Source: Gnetum montanum
Taxonomy: Eukaryota; Streptophyta; Gnetopsida; Gnetales; Gnetaceae
Reading direction: 5' to 3'
DNA: 52,152 bases
Assembly (NCBI GenBank): GCA_015680685.1
Contig: MNCI01002249.1
Coordinates: 117,548-169,699 of the forward strand
Shown here: one piece after another, positions 9,190 through 21,425 of the stretch
How the letters are laid out: each line of letters begins with the position of its first letter
How positions within the stretch are numbered: position 1 is the stretch's first letter
Position numbers and translations under genes: made by a program
Notes under the pieces: model-generated
The model's input: only the letters and a program-made list of their open reading frames with translations
Told to the model about the DNA's origin: nothing
The model's database searches: none

Positions 9190-10500
9190 TAGATATCTTT
9201 GATTTTTTGGATAACATCATTGCAACCTAATCAAAGCTACTTGAAAAAGGAAAATGCATCATTTTGGAAGGGCAACTCAAAATGGCTCAAGCACAAAACC
9301 AACGCTTGACTACAGAGGTTGCCAAATTAAGAAACCATCTTGCTAATCCTACACTCCTCAATCCTACACTAAAAAGAGCTAAAGCTTTTCAACAACTTCA
9401 AGATAGACTTAAAGGTTGAGATGGGGATGGTGATAACCATCTTTGACCAATCCATGACTAAGGTTAAAATATATTCAGTTTAGAAGAACTTGGTCTAGAC
9501 ACACCTAGAGAATGAGATGCTAACTACAGAAAATCATCGCGTACAGAATGTTAATGTGTAGAAACAACAAATGTAAGAATTCATCCATCAATTGTAGGAG
9601 CATCCAGCTAAGGAAAACACTAAGCTTAAGAGATTGGTAGTGGAGAATAGAAATCTCTCTATGGAGGAAGTCCATGCCTTACACCAAACATCTACAATTG
9701 TGATTGCCACCTGGAACAATGAGACTCTTAAATTTGAGAGAGTCAAGAATCACTACAGAGATCAAGTTAGACTAATGAAGAAAGTTAATGAAAAACATAT
9801 TCAGATAGCTAAGGCAAAAGTTAATGAGATCCTCCGATAAGGAAAAGAGGTGTGGTAACCTATCATTGATGGGATAGATGCCTACAACAAAGTAGAGATC
9901 TACATGAAGGAGTTGCAAATTAAGGAGATGACCAAATATATGGAGCTTTCCAATCTTTGATATGCAAATCTAGCAATGCTGACTACTGGATGGCCATAAT
10001 TTGAGTTGGAGAAGAGGTGGCCAACTCATAATTACTATATGAGTTAGATTTTAAGCACCACAATGAAACCAAGTAAAAGCTTGAAACTACAAATGTTGAG
10101 CTTGAAGTTCTTAGGGCAAGATTCACCAATTAAAGATCAACTACTGAGAACCTAGCCAAAAGAATCAATGATTACCAAGATCTGCAAAATATAATCAAGG
10201 TGTTCAACATCGAATGCAAACAATTTTCTACCTAGTTTGTTAATGTCAAGGAGTTGTTCCCCAACAATGTCCTATCCTTGGGATGTGTCCATTCTAGCCC
10301 ACATCGATGATACTGCGTGGACCATGCACGATCCTAGGAGTAAGTAGGAGAAGATGAAAGCATTATTGGATGATTTCTATCTTCCATCGAAAGTTACAAG
10401 CGCAACAAAACAACCATAAGAGAAGGTCCCTTGAAACCTCAGGAGCCTCCACTACCTAGGATCATTTAATCTTCTCCATCATCTTCAAGCCATCATAGAA
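9190..10500 (+). pseudogene. Degraded coiled-coil protein tail of third ORF, element C
   Basis: Lys/Glu/Gln/Leu-rich heptad-like sequence spread over several frames, e.g. LKMAQAQNQRLTTEVAKLR near 9280 and the open piece 9634-9840 (VKNHYRDQVRLMKKVNEKHI), ending in a Pro/Ser-rich tail at about 10430-10500. It probably continues the protein begun at 7630. Similar coiled-coil remnants occur in element F, in the insert within E and on the minus strand at 43440-44110. Stops and frameshifts are numerous. Confidence 0.5.
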
Positions 10501-10686
10501 ATGATGTTTGTCAATTTTTATCTTGGTATTTAATTTTGTAGTCTTGAATACCAAAAAATTTTGTAATGATTATATATCTGTAGACTCGGGCACTTAGTGT
10601 TTTTTTATGTTTGTCATATGTCTATCGTCAGTCAACAATTCCATACCTTCCCAAATTTGTAATGAACTCAAGGACGAGTTTTCATT

Positions 10687-10700
10687 TAGTTGTGGGGGTA
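10687..10700 (+). promoter_or_regulatory. Polypurine tract of element C
   Basis: TAGTTGTGGGGGTA lies directly before the LTR start TGATGA. The same GGGGGTA precedes LTR B on the minus strand. It primes plus-strand synthesis and identifies LTR C as a 3' LTR. Confidence 0.85.
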
Positions 10701-11651
10701 TGATGAATCATAAATGGGCTACATCAACTAGCCTTATCAACTAAACCTCATTAACTAGGCCTTGTCAACTAGGCCTTGTCGACTAGGCCTTGTCAACACA
10801 TGATTTGATGCATTGACATGGCCCCATCAATGCATAATTTGATACGTTGACATGGCCCCGTCGATGTAGTGTCTATTTTTGCCTATAAATATGCACTCGC
10901 CCACCATGTTTATGGAATTTCTTATCATAGTTTTAATGAAGCTCTTGCAATTTTGTCATTTGGAACTTAGAATATTTTTCTAAGTGCCCACACTAGGAGT
11001 CAAGAGTGTATAAATTTTTATTTAAGCACTATTGTACCTAAGCACAGTAGTGTGTGCGATAATAAAGAAGAGCTTTTTGATAAACCTTGTAGCACTTTGA
11101 AATAGATTAATTATCTATTTATACATTTAATATTTTATGCAATTTTATTTAATGCTTTGAGTAATTAAATAATTAATTAGGCTAAACTAAGCTAGATTCA
11201 GTAGTAATTAATTAAGCACATATGTATGAAAAATTCGAGCATATGCTTGGCACTTGGTAATCCCAATAATGCTTAACATTTAGTAACTCAATAGCGTTAA
11301 ACATGTTTAAGATGTGTACGGCAAGTGAGAATGGATGCTTATGTTAGGATTAGTTAGGTATAGTTAGTTAGATTAAATTAGCAATTAAATTACTTCATTC
11401 CTTTCATCCTTTATTTTAAGCACCCAAAACATAAAATATAAAAATAATAAAAAACATATTCCTCAATTACACTTAGCCATACCTTTGCATATCACAAGTG
11501 TAATTGGGAAGATAATGAATGACTGTTAGGACAAGTTTACTTCCTAGAACCTAATGTACTAGAAGATAAGGGATCCATAGAATTTGACCAGATCGCACAT
11601 GAACATTTAGTGATTCAAATGGTTGAGCATAGACATATTCACTACTCATCA
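10701..11651 (+). repeat. 3' LTR of element C (951 bp)
   Basis: Starts TGATGAATCA after the PPT and ends ACTCATCA before gag sequence of D. The U3 holds tandem ACTAGGCCTTGTCA words (10727-10797) and CATTGACATGGCCCC words (10811-10860), then TATA box CCTATAAATATG (about 10881), AATAAA near 11061 and a U5 ending in a diverged form of the block shared with LTRs A, B, J and L. The three-hairpin region is not preserved here, although fragments such as CTTGGTAATCCCA and GTGTACGGC remain. Confidence 0.92.
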
Positions 11652-12220
11652 AAGGGCATGGGAAAAAAATTTGTTAAAGGTTTAAAACCATATCTAAATG
11701 ATCACATATTACCTCTCATACTGAGATCCTATGAAGAGGCAAGAGTAGTTACTATGAATCTAGAGAAAAGCTAATACAAAGATGCAGCTTGTTGTAAGAG
11801 GATACAAGGGTAAAAGAGAGGATCAACACTTAGAGGTAGGCCTAACCCCTCTAAGTATCCCCATGGACATGGAGGTGAGCACTTAACACCATCTTGTAGT
11901 CCTACTATTGGAGCTAGTCATGGATCTATTGTTTGTTATAGATGTGGATAGCCTGGCCATTTGTAGAGGGATTACCAAAATTTTTTGCATGTGGGTAGCT
12001 AGGACATTACACTAGGAAAGCAGGCAAGTAGTAGTGAAAAAGGAAAAGGCTAAGGATAGCAACCACTAGTTCAAGGTGGATGCAAAACACCTATTTCTTA
12101 GCTAGGTGGACTAGACCAAAAGATCTAATGTCAGGTGTATGCTTTAACGAATCAGCCACTAGATATGCAACTAAACATAATAATAGAGATGGGAGGTACA
12201 ATTATGGACTTCAATGAGGA
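11652..12220 (+). pseudogene. gag: Fragment of chromovirus gag (element D)
   Basis: Translates as KFVKGLKPYLNDHILPL...SYEEARVV, then a zinc knuckle CYRCG*PGHL*RDY at 11934-11975 (C-x2-C-x4-H-x4-C with stops and the last Cys replaced by Tyr), then QVYALTNQPLDMQ leading toward protease. It closely parallels the gag of element E at 17490-18000, so D is a second copy of that chromovirus type. Its 5' part was displaced by element C, and it ends where LINE sequence begins at about 12220. Confidence 0.8.
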
Positions 12221-12222
12221 TG

Positions 12223-13080
12223 TTGTGGTTATTATCATCATGAAGGCCATGTTATTGAGATTTATCCTTCCTTTAATAAAAGGTTATTTGTAAGGAAAAT
12301 AAATAATATTTTTAGAAAAGAAGATAATGGTAATTTTCAGTAGGTATAAATGAAGCCTTCTTTAATAAGTTTTTGATCTTTTAATATTCTTTTTAAATAT
12401 AAAATTCCAGTAAATTCTCTATATCTAAAGAAAATTCTTCTTTAGAAGAAAAAATATTTATTTAGTAGGAAGTATTAATGAAAGTATTAATGCAAAAGAA
12501 CTTCATTAAATGCAATGCAGAAAGATAAGGCCTATATATAATGATTTCAATTTAAAAACCTATGAGGTATTTCCTTCTCTTACTACTTTTATCATTTGTC
12601 CAAATGCTTTCTCATCATACAATGCTTCTTTAGCTATTAGTGACATAGATTTTAAGAAAAATGTTGACACTAAAAAATTAAAAATGAGGGTCTTCTCCCT
12701 CACATCTCAATGTTAGTTTTATCATGAAATGTTCAGGGCCTTTCTAATAAGTCTCAAATAAAGATTGTTGAGAAGTTCCTTTTAAATCTGTATTTCTCTC
12801 TAAATTTTCTTTTCATTCAAGATATTAAGATTTCAATGCATGATTATAGTTTTATTAGTAAATGCATTTTTAAAAACTAAATTATTTTTTCTATTTCTTA
12901 TGGAGTTAATAGAGAAGGTATTGTCATTTTAGTTAATAAAATTTGAACTAGAAAAATTATGAATTTTGAATCTATGTAAGAGTTATTTGGATTACTTGCC
13001 AAAGTCCAAAAGGAGACTTTAAACTTTGTAATATTTATATTCTTATTAATTTAAAATATTTATTGGAGGTTTGGAAATAT
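12223..13080 (+). mobile_element. L1-type LINE, ORF1 end and endonuclease start (degraded)
   Basis: A degraded zinc knuckle typical of plant LINE ORF1 occurs at about 12223-12290 (YYHHEGHVIEI...). After an intergenic stretch comes the endonuclease start at about 12715: S*NVQGLSNKSQIKIVEKF, matching the WNVRGL opening of L1 endonucleases, then FSLNFLFIQDIKI and a GVNREGIVILVNK segment. Frame is lost after about 13060. The rest of the LINE is found right of element E from about 38090, in the same orientation. Confidence 0.7.
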
Positions 13081-13289
13081 TAAATTGAAGCTTAATTACA
13101 TCTAAAGATCCATAGGATCTATTGGATAGATATTACATTTTCATTAAAAACAAAGATAAATTGTACAAATTGACCAAGTACCAATAGGGGTAGCAAAAAT
13201 AAATCACATAAGTTTTTTAGAATAATATTATAATATTATCTTAAATGGGTAATCATATACAAAAAAGAAACATATACAACTCATCTTCA
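13081..13289. other. No recognisable feature
   Basis: AT-rich sequence between the plus-strand LINE piece and the minus-strand LINE piece. I see no open frame or repeat in it. Confidence 0.6.
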
Positions 13290-14050
13290 AGGTTTCTTTC
13301 CTATAACATCCTAAAAATGTATTGTTCATGAGGGAGTTGAATATATCTTCGACTTGTAAATCTAAGATAATGCAAACTTAAATGAAGATTGTTAATAGCA
13401 TTCTAATACTCAATTTGAAGAAAAACTAAGAGATAGAGAGCTTCTGCATATAGTTTATTAGGTATAATGTAATGTAAATAGAATTATTATTTTACTTCTA
13501 CATTAGACTACATTTGTGTTAAAACCTTATCCGTAACTAGATGGTGAATATGCTTAGCATTTTGTTGCACATCTTCCTAAGAGATATTCCCTTTTTAACC
13601 ATTTCATTCCATAAGAATACCAACCACAATCTCATGAATCATTAAGAACTGCTTTTAAAAACTTATCTTACCTTAGGATATGCAAGCTATGAGTGTATGT
13701 AATGAATTGGCATAAGCCTTTTGCTTCTAAAGGTAATAAATCACATTCATATAGTAATATAAACTAACATGTTTGCATCTTTACCTTTAAGTCATCTAGA
13801 AGAAACATTTTTTGTACTCTTTCAATATCTTTTTGAAGTCTAGCACTAAGTCCAAGTCCCCAAATACCACATCAATACAATACAATAGGATAGATGCTAG
13901 TCTAAACAATTGATTTTTTTACCTTCCAAGCCCAAATTTCTAAATTGTTGCACTTTCTTTTTAAAGCATACAAAGCCTTAAACCCTTATGTTATTCTTTT
14001 TTTTTATGCACTTTCCCAACATGTAATTATTCCTTGGATTATTGAAGGTT
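13290..14050 (-). mobile_element. Minus-strand LINE fragment, C-terminal part of reverse-transcriptase ORF
   Basis: Minus-strand translation from 14050 leftwards gives CIKKKNNI, ALKRKCNNLEIWAWKVKKS, then YPIVLYxCGIWGLGLSARL, IERVQKMFLLDDLKVK and LLPLEAKGLCQFITYTH. This is the region after the RT core in plant non-LTR elements (LYG.EVWG ... IEKVQK.FL). Occasional stops occur. It ends on the right exactly at the target site of element E; I could not find its continuation beyond 37491. Confidence 0.6.
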
Positions 14051-16756
14051 TGTTACACCCCTTCTGTAGGCCTTGGATATTGCATTATGATTATAGTTTA
14101 TTTGTATGTGTGGTCTCAATGGATTGTTGAGGACAATTTAGTTATGATGAAGATCTATATATTAAGATTGTATGATTCTTATGATATGATTATACTATTT
14201 TTATATGCTTAACTAGCTTAATTCTATACATTAGTCTTATATGATGTGTTGGGTAGGTGATGTAGTTGGTAGGATGGTGGTCTAGAATATAAGAAGATCT
14301 ATCAAATGTGTGTTTATATTTTATGTATGATTTTGGTATTTATGCATTTGAATTGTAGTGCTACATTGCTTGATGCTTGGATGTGATTTTGGTATGTGGG
14401 CATGTTTATATGATAAGGATCATGTAGCATTAAAAAAATTTTGATTTGGAGTCTTAATGTGTTTATTATAACTACTTGAACTTCACGAGAATTATTTGGC
14501 GGGAGAAAATAGTAATTAAGCTTATGAAAATATCTAGTTTTAATAAAATAAAAATAAAAAGTAAGTTGGTTTAAGGCATGTACCATATACGTTATATAAA
14601 GTATGAAAAGTAAAATATAAAATATACAAAGTTTATATACTTTACATTGAAATATATGAATATTACCACTATTCTTTTTTCCTTACTACCTTTTCTTTTA
14701 CTAGATATATAGAGAAATTTGTGTTTTTAATTTCTGTCCAAACAAAAGCTAATTTTGAGCTTGTTTTTCCTCATCTCTTCTATTTTCAATGTATTATATA
14801 AATGTTTAGCTTTGGGTATGTATTTTTCTTTATTTTAAACTTATATTTGGGATTGCTAAAGTTATGTATACATAGATATAAGAATTAATTGGAGTCAAAC
14901 AATGTCTTTATAAGTTTCTGAGGATTTTATGTTTATTTTAGACTTTTTACTTCAAAAAATTTAATTAATATGTCATCTTTACCTTTCCCTTATATTTTTG
15001 TATTGGATTAGTCTATATAATCATGCTATGTGGGCATGTGGGGTGAATAGGCTAAAGATTATGGTTTTGATTTGAAATTATGTGGATTGCTAAATTTGTG
15101 GATATGTTTTGTGGCTTATGCTTAGTCTAGTACGTGATGGATTGAATTATTTAAGACTTGTAAAAATTAGTTGCAGTGTTATGATGAATAAAACGGCATC
15201 AATATTATGTATTTTAAGTATGGTTTTCTATTCAAGTGCTTTAGGGGATTTCAGTTATCACTTGCAATAATTAAATTATTATTTATTATTTTATTAATAA
15301 ACTTTACACACACATAACCTTATCTCTAGAATTTTAATTGAGGCAAAATAAGTATTATTGGAATCATATTATTACATAATTTTTAATTATGAAATTTATT
15401 TTATCTTTTCGAGGTTATGTTAGCTATCAACTTTTATAAAATTAAATTTAGTCCATTAAGAATGCTAGTGGCAAGAGATTTCATTATACCTCATTGCGGT
15501 ATTATCTTTGAAGTGTGTGTGTGATTATTAGACCTATATATATGGTGTAACTAATAGGCTTGGATATGGTCATGTCATAGATTTATCTTAGATGTAGTGT
15601 GATTATGACATATAATAGCTTAAGCTAATCTAGATTAGTACATGTTTTCACAATGACACTTGTAGCAAGCATCGACAAGTGACACTAGCATGAGAATGTG
15701 GATTAACTTCCACTGTGATACATTAGTGAGGCTCCTGCCTCATCCTATGAGTAGGAGACTATATGTGTGTTCATTACTATGACTAGTATTTGGCATATGT
15801 ATATACATTTTTATAGGTTGATGAACCCTAGAATCAATTAGGTAAATAAATAACTAATAAAAGACTTGTAGGAAAATGATTGATTATGAGTACTCATGGA
15901 AACACTGCACTAAGTGTTGGTATGTTAGCAGCCACATGAGTTATACATATATTTTGGTATTACCTTGTGAGTCATGCTAATGGTAAATGTATTTTGTGAT
16001 TGATCTATGAATGTTTGATCTATATGATGTTTATTAGTATGACATGGATACGAACGTATGGGTATGACTATAAAAATGCATATAGTATGGAAGGCATCTG
16101 ATGCTATGGAAATAGAATTGATTACACATGATGATAATTATGGTTATGACTATGGGTTAGCTAGTACTATGTATAATATATATGCATGTATTATTTAGAG
16201 TGCATGTGAGACTAACAATTAATACAGGTTATGCTTTATAACCCATTCCTTTCCTCCAATGCAACACCTATTGACTATCTAGCAAGGGAAGTGTAAAGGC
16301 TTCCTACTTAATTTTATAATGACATTATAAAATTATAGGTGGTGACTACAAGGGTGCAAGAAAGCATTGAGAAGGTTGAGGAGAGGGATGTCTACAAGAA
16401 TTATTTGTTGTATATTTTCATGCATAGATGTATAGTTTTATGTAGATTGCTAATACTTCCATGACCCTTTCAATACTCTTATGTATATGATGCATATGTT
16501 TTTGTATGTTATGAGATCAAGATAGACTTCTAATTTATATAGAAATTTTCAAGTTATATAAATTGATGTGTTTACTTGACCTTTGGTTTGGATTTTTGAA
16601 TAGTTTAATGTGGCAAGATATATATATATATGGATTATTCTTGATCTATTTCCTTATATCACTAGATTTTCAATTTGTCATACTTTTATTGTATTATTGT
16701 TGGCAATCCTAAGCATCACTTCATTTTAACCAATTGTAGTAGTATGAGGTGTTATA
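14051..16756 (+). repeat. 5' LTR of element E (2706 bp)
   Basis: Starts TGTTACACCC, typical of Del/Tekay LTRs, and ends GTGTTATA three bases before the PBS. The portion 14913-16420 aligns with 26104-27739 and 16420-16756 with 37189-37486, which define the split 3' LTR. AT-rich; short ORFs inside it are not credible genes. Confidence 0.9.
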
Positions 16757-16759
16757 TAA

Positions 16760-16777
16760 TGGTATTGAAGTAGGTTC
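16760..16777 (+). promoter_or_regulatory. Primer-binding site of element E, tRNA-iMet type
   Basis: TGGTATTGAAGTAGGTTC resembles the common TGGTATCAGAGCAGGTTC primer site, with a few substitutions. It lies three bases after the 5' LTR. Confidence 0.8.
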
Positions 16778-16835
16778 ACTCTAATATTATATGATGCTTA
16801 TGGTACTCACTAATTTTTGATTTTAGGTTATAGAT

Positions 16836-17830
16836 ATGTATAGTAGATGTAGTTCTAATGCTAGTGGGGCTCAAGGGCTAGAAGACTTAATGTTCGACCA
16901 ATGCAACCTTTGTAAGCATCTCACAATGGTCCTACAAGTATCCAAGAAGATGTTATTTAGCAGTTGTTATAGATCCTATAGAAGCATGTAGCTAGTGGTG
17001 CTTCCACTCAAACTATTAAGGAGGTAGGACATGAGAGTGATAGTGGAGGCACAAGTAATTTAAACAAGCAATCTATTAATAGGAAATTTGTAGAGTAATT
17101 GAGAAATTAGGATCCCCCAATATTTGATGGCACTGAGGATCCCACTATAGCTATAGAGTGATTGGAGGATTTGTAGAAGGAATTTAATTTAATAATTTAT
17201 TTATCGATTCAGTAGACTCAATTGGTTGTATATCAATTATTTGACATTGCTCAACATTAGTGGATGACTAACAAGTAGACCAAGGGATGAACTAGTTAAG
17301 AGGTAGTATGGGATGATTTTTTGACATCTTTCAAAGCCTATGATATGTCTGCTTAATATGCTCAATTCGAGAAGGATGAGTTCAGTCATTTTTATTAGGG
17401 TAGTTGGTCTGTGGCAAAGTATGATGCTCACTTCTCTAAGCTTAATAGTTATGTTCCACAGCTAGAGATAGATGCTAGAGTAAGAAAAATAGATTTATCA
17501 AAGGTTTGAGGCCCTCATTATAGGACCATATCTTACCTCTCAAATTAACATCATATCATGACGCTAGAGTAGTTATGATGGATTTAGAAAAAGTTAACAG
17601 AATAATGCAACACATCGTGAGAGGAGGCAAGGAAAAAAAAGGTGATCAACATCTAAAGATAGGCCTAGCCCCTTTAAGAAAACTTGTGGATATGGATAAA
17701 AGTGCTAAACACTATCTAATGGACCTACTATTGAAGCTAGTCATGGATCTATTATCTACTATAGATGTGGATAACCTAGTCATCTGCAAAGGGATTGTTA
17801 GAATAATTTTGCATGTGGAACGCTAGGACA
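16836..17830 (+). pseudogene. gag: Gag of element E (degraded)
   Basis: First ATG at 16836. The capsid domain is readable from about 17110: PPIFDGTEDPTIAIE*LEDL, VVYQLFDIAQH*WM, VVWDDFLTSFKAYDMSA, FEKDEFSHFY*GSWSVAKYD and LNSYVPQLEIDARVRK, followed by a zinc knuckle near 17750 (YRCG*PSHLQRDC, with the first Cys changed to Tyr). This is the usual chromovirus gag plan. Nearly all stops sit where Gln or Trp stands in relatives (for example QH*WM for QHWWM), as C-to-T or G-to-A changes would produce. Confidence 0.85.
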
Positions 17831-18452
17831 CTAGGCTATGGAAGGTGGTAGAAATAAAGGTAGAGACCAAGAACAACAACCACCAATGTAGGATGAATGT
17901 GAACCACTTATTATTCAACAAGAAGAAGCTAACTAGAAGACCCAAGATCAAGTGTATGTTCTAATGGACCAACCATTAGATGTGCAATCCAACACGGTGA
18001 TGAAATTGAAAGGTATAATTTTAGAGTTTGATGTATTAATTTTATTTAATTCAAGTGCTAGTAATTCCTTTGTAGATTCTAGTGTTATACATTAAGTACC
18101 TCTTACTTATTATTCTCTTTATCCTAGATTGTTAGTATCTTCTACTAGGGGCTATGAGACTCAAGTTGATTAGTTATGCATAGGTGTGCTGATAGAATTG
18201 CAAGATGTGTACTAGATCAATGATTTGCATGTTATGAATCTTAGAGCATATGATGTAGTTTTCAAAATGGATTGGTTTTTTCAATTTAATGTTAAATTGG
18301 ACTATTGACAAAAGCTTCTACAGATACAGTAAGCTAAAGATGCTTAACTTGAAATACAAACTCATCCAAGATATGTGTTTCAGGATTCAGTCTCCTCTCG
18401 AATGCTATGTAGGATGTTTCAAAAGGTTCATGGATGCTTTGTTTCCTTAGTA
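17831..18452 (+). pseudogene. Aspartic protease of element E (degraded, active site lost)
   Basis: The reading MDQPLDVQSNTVMKLKGIIL leads into LFNSSASNSFVDSSVI at about 18042-18090, where relatives have LFDSGASHSFI: the catalytic Asp is Asn and the Gly is Ser, both G-to-A transitions. The later part reads HVMNLRAYDVVFKMDWF (compare DFDVILGMDWL). Interrupted after about 18452 by element F. Confidence 0.85.
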
Positions 18453-18457
18453 TATAG

Positions 18458-18938
18458 TGCTAAATATTTTTTATATTCAATAAATCTTAACATGCTAATT
18501 TTTTCTATATTCTATAATAATAATAATGTGAATATTTTTCTACACAATCATGGTGTAAATACCATCTAAAATGTTAGTGCATTATACTAAATGTTTATAG
18601 TTTGTTAAGAATAATTATATTTCTTATACTCCATAACTAGTGCTAACTATTCATTCTATTTGTTCATTCTATCAATATAATTATTCCTCTTTACCTATAA
18701 ATGTGTTAATTCTTGCTCTTTTAAGTATGTGAATAGGACATAATAAAGATACATTATTAATATTAATTTTCTTTGGTTATCTTTGTTTATGATTAATATG
18801 TAATGTATGTGAGTAGCATTTTGAACACTATAATATTCCTAGTACATTTTGCTCTTTTTTTCGCTAATTTATATTGTGATAGTTATCAAAGTATTTCTAG
18901 TTTCTTGGACCTTGTGATCTAAGTATTGATACTCAACA
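18458..18938 (+). repeat. 5' LTR of element F
   Basis: Starts TGCTAAATAT and ends ACTCAACA. Aligns along its length with 21426-21908; shared words include CTTAACATGCTAATT and CCTATAAATGTGTTAATT, the latter a probable TATA box (about 18698). Confidence 0.9.
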
Positions 18939-18954
18939 TGGTATTGAAGCTTTG
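18939..18954 (+). promoter_or_regulatory. Primer-binding site of element F
   Basis: TGGTATTGAAGCTTTG directly after the LTR corresponds to the TGGTATCAGAGC site (tRNA-iMet) of many plant copia elements, with small changes. Confidence 0.8.
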
Positions 18955-21411
18955 TTTTGATGACTTAGTTGATTAACATTGTAAAACATTTATGGTAATT
19001 TGATAGTTCTATGCATCTAATGTCAAGGTAAATATAAATATGAACCATAAAATTTTATTTTCACATTTACAAAATTGAAAAAAAAAATCATAGAGAGCTT
19101 AGCATAACAAAAATCTTGATTTCTCAAGCTTGTTAAGTTCTAAACCAATGTTCTTCCTTCAATTAGCATATGTTAAGTGTTTAAAATCCATTCCATAATC
19201 AAAATGTTGTGATTTCTCTTACAAATTCAAAGAAATGGGTTATTTCATGATTTCAAGTTTCGTAGTTCTGTAAATTTAAAATTTATATTGCAAATTAGTT
19301 TCTAAATAATAAAAATCATTACACACTTACTTAAGTTCATGATACATGTTATTTTTCATCATCTAAAATTTAATTCTATAAAGTCCTAATATTTCACAAG
19401 TTATAGACTAACTATTTGTTAAAATGACTTACAGTGAAAGAGAATGAGGTAAGTCATAAGGATCTTCAAAAATGAAGCATGATAATTGTACCCCATCATT
19501 GACTTCCTCAAAACACATGCAGAATGGCACAGCGTCATCATTGTCACCACTAGCACTATGATTAAGAAACTAGCACAAGAATCCTAAATCAACATCAAAG
19601 GCCAATACTAAGAAGTTAAAATTACATTTTGCAATGATTGCACATTATTAAGTTGTGGCTAAAAGAACAAAAGACTTCACTACTTTTATTAAAAGAAGAC
19701 TATGTTAGATACCTAGCCCCTAGGAATAGTATTTAATATTATTTCTATGATCTAATATTGGCTAAAAAGATGGTAAAGTTGGGTCACAATGTTGGATTGG
19801 AGAGTTTAGGTCTAACACTATTCATGAACTTCACAATGTTAAAGGATATTGTAGTGGTCAATAATTTTATGATCTAAAATAATAATTTTGAGAGGTCAAC
19901 ATCAATAAAGAAGAGTCCTATGGAGAAAAAACTATACAATAAAGCTACATGAAAAGATTTTGAAAATCTGAATGCAGATGACTTTCCATCAGTAATCAAA
20001 GGCATATTTAGAAAAGACCTTAGTAAACTCTTTATTATCAACTCCATCATGACTTAATATTTATGAATTACACCATTGTGGAACATTATTTAAGATGAAA
20101 AGTCTATTATGCAATGCTAAGGAATAATAAAATAGTTTTAAATGTTAATTTAACATTAAATAAGTCATTAAATAAATATTTAACATCTACTTATCAAAAA
20201 AAAAAGAAATATACCAAAGCTTTCAGAAAATTAAAAGGAGATGTTGAAAGTGTACTAAAGTTTGCAAAAAAGTAATCACATGAATTAGCAACATTAAAAA
20301 AATAAGAAATACCATGGGTTATAATATAGAGATAGACCTCACAAGTAGAATAAATGAATTAACAGTGAGAACTATGGAGTTAGAGGGTGATGAAGTTACA
20401 ATGCAAGATAAAACCTCTGAACTCCTAGAAGAAGTTAACTTCCTACAAAACCATGTAAAAGATCTCACTAAGTAGAAGAATAAGTTGTCAAAAACTTTTG
20501 ATGCAAAACAAAAGAAACTAAATGCCATGGTAAGAGATCTATAAGAACTGGTTGTAAATGAAAATTTTATAGCTTAGTACAAAGAAATATTCGAATCTAC
20601 CCTTGGTAAAGGCTATGAGCTTCAAACTTATTACTAGGATGATGTCATTATTACTAATGGTAGCTTACACTAAAGTTTATGTTGAAATGTAAAAGATGGT
20701 TGTTAATTAATAAGTGAAGAACTTAACTAAATATTTTCCATCATCATCCTCTAAAACTCTTTCAACTCTTGAATATTTCATGATAAAGGACTCTATTTCA
20801 AAATTAAAAACTGAATCATCATCAAACATTTTTGATGATTTGATGAAAGCATATAAAGACTCATTTTCTTAATTGATAGTTTTAGTTATTAAATTTCCTT
20901 ATTTATATTTACTTACTTGTAACCTTGTATGTTAGGCAATGAAGTTATTTAAATTTTAATTTTCCATGATAAGAATGTATTTCCTTTCTATGATTTAATA
21001 TTTGGGTATGTTGTAATATATTTTGAAGTATATAATTACCTTTGATATCTCTTGTTATATTCCTTTCATTTTAGGAACTACTTAAAAATGACCAAAAATA
21101 ATTTACAACATTAGTTTAGAAAAGAAAAGTTACTTATCATCATTGTATATTTATAATAATATTAACTTTACTAATTAGAGATACAACTAGTCATTTTCTT
21201 GGTCATATAGCGCTCATTATGAAATGCATTTTCTTAAAGGGATTTCTACTTTAGAGTATTCATCCATAACCATTGACTGTGCTTATAAATCTTGAATTCA
21301 AGTAGTATATTGAAAACTATTAATGAAGTGATTTTTTGTTTTATCACTCATTCTATGAATGTCATGGATTTTATTTTAGATAGTAAAGTAATGTTATCAA
21401 CCTCCATGCTA
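18955..21411 (+). pseudogene. Interior of element F with a degraded gag-like coiled-coil frame
   Basis: From about 19430 there is weak coding-like sequence. The clearest part at 20330-20640 reads ELTVRTMELEGDEVTMQDK, EEVNFLQNHVKDLTK, KTFDAKQKKLNAMVRDL and YKEIFESTLGKGYELQTYY, a heptad-rich coiled coil. No zinc knuckle, protease Asp-Ser-Gly or polymerase motif was found. It may be a gag relative or an additional ORF; not recognised with certainty. The parts at 18955-19430 and 20660-21411 show nothing else. Confidence 0.5.
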
Positions 21412-21425
21412 AGCTTGAGGGGTAA
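21412..21425 (+). promoter_or_regulatory. Polypurine tract of element F
   Basis: AGCTTGAGGGGTAA directly before the 3' LTR, in the form usual for plant copia elements. Confidence 0.75.

Larger units (their letters stand above)
3990..11651 (+). mobile_element. Element C: 3' two-thirds of an Athila-like element with a third ORF
   Basis: Plus-strand order: RNase H remnant (from 3992), integrase, spacer, internal U3-like array with TATA box (7105-7212), degraded third ORF and coiled-coil region (7630-10500), polypurine tract (10687-10700) and 3' LTR (10701-11651). The 5' LTR, gag, protease and most of RT were cut off by insertion of element A and lie off the left edge. Downstream of the LTR is chromovirus gag (D), so C had inserted into D; its right target copy would be AAGGG at 11652-11656. 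A pol followed by a spacer and an extra 3' ORF is the Athila-type arrangement. Confidence 0.85.
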
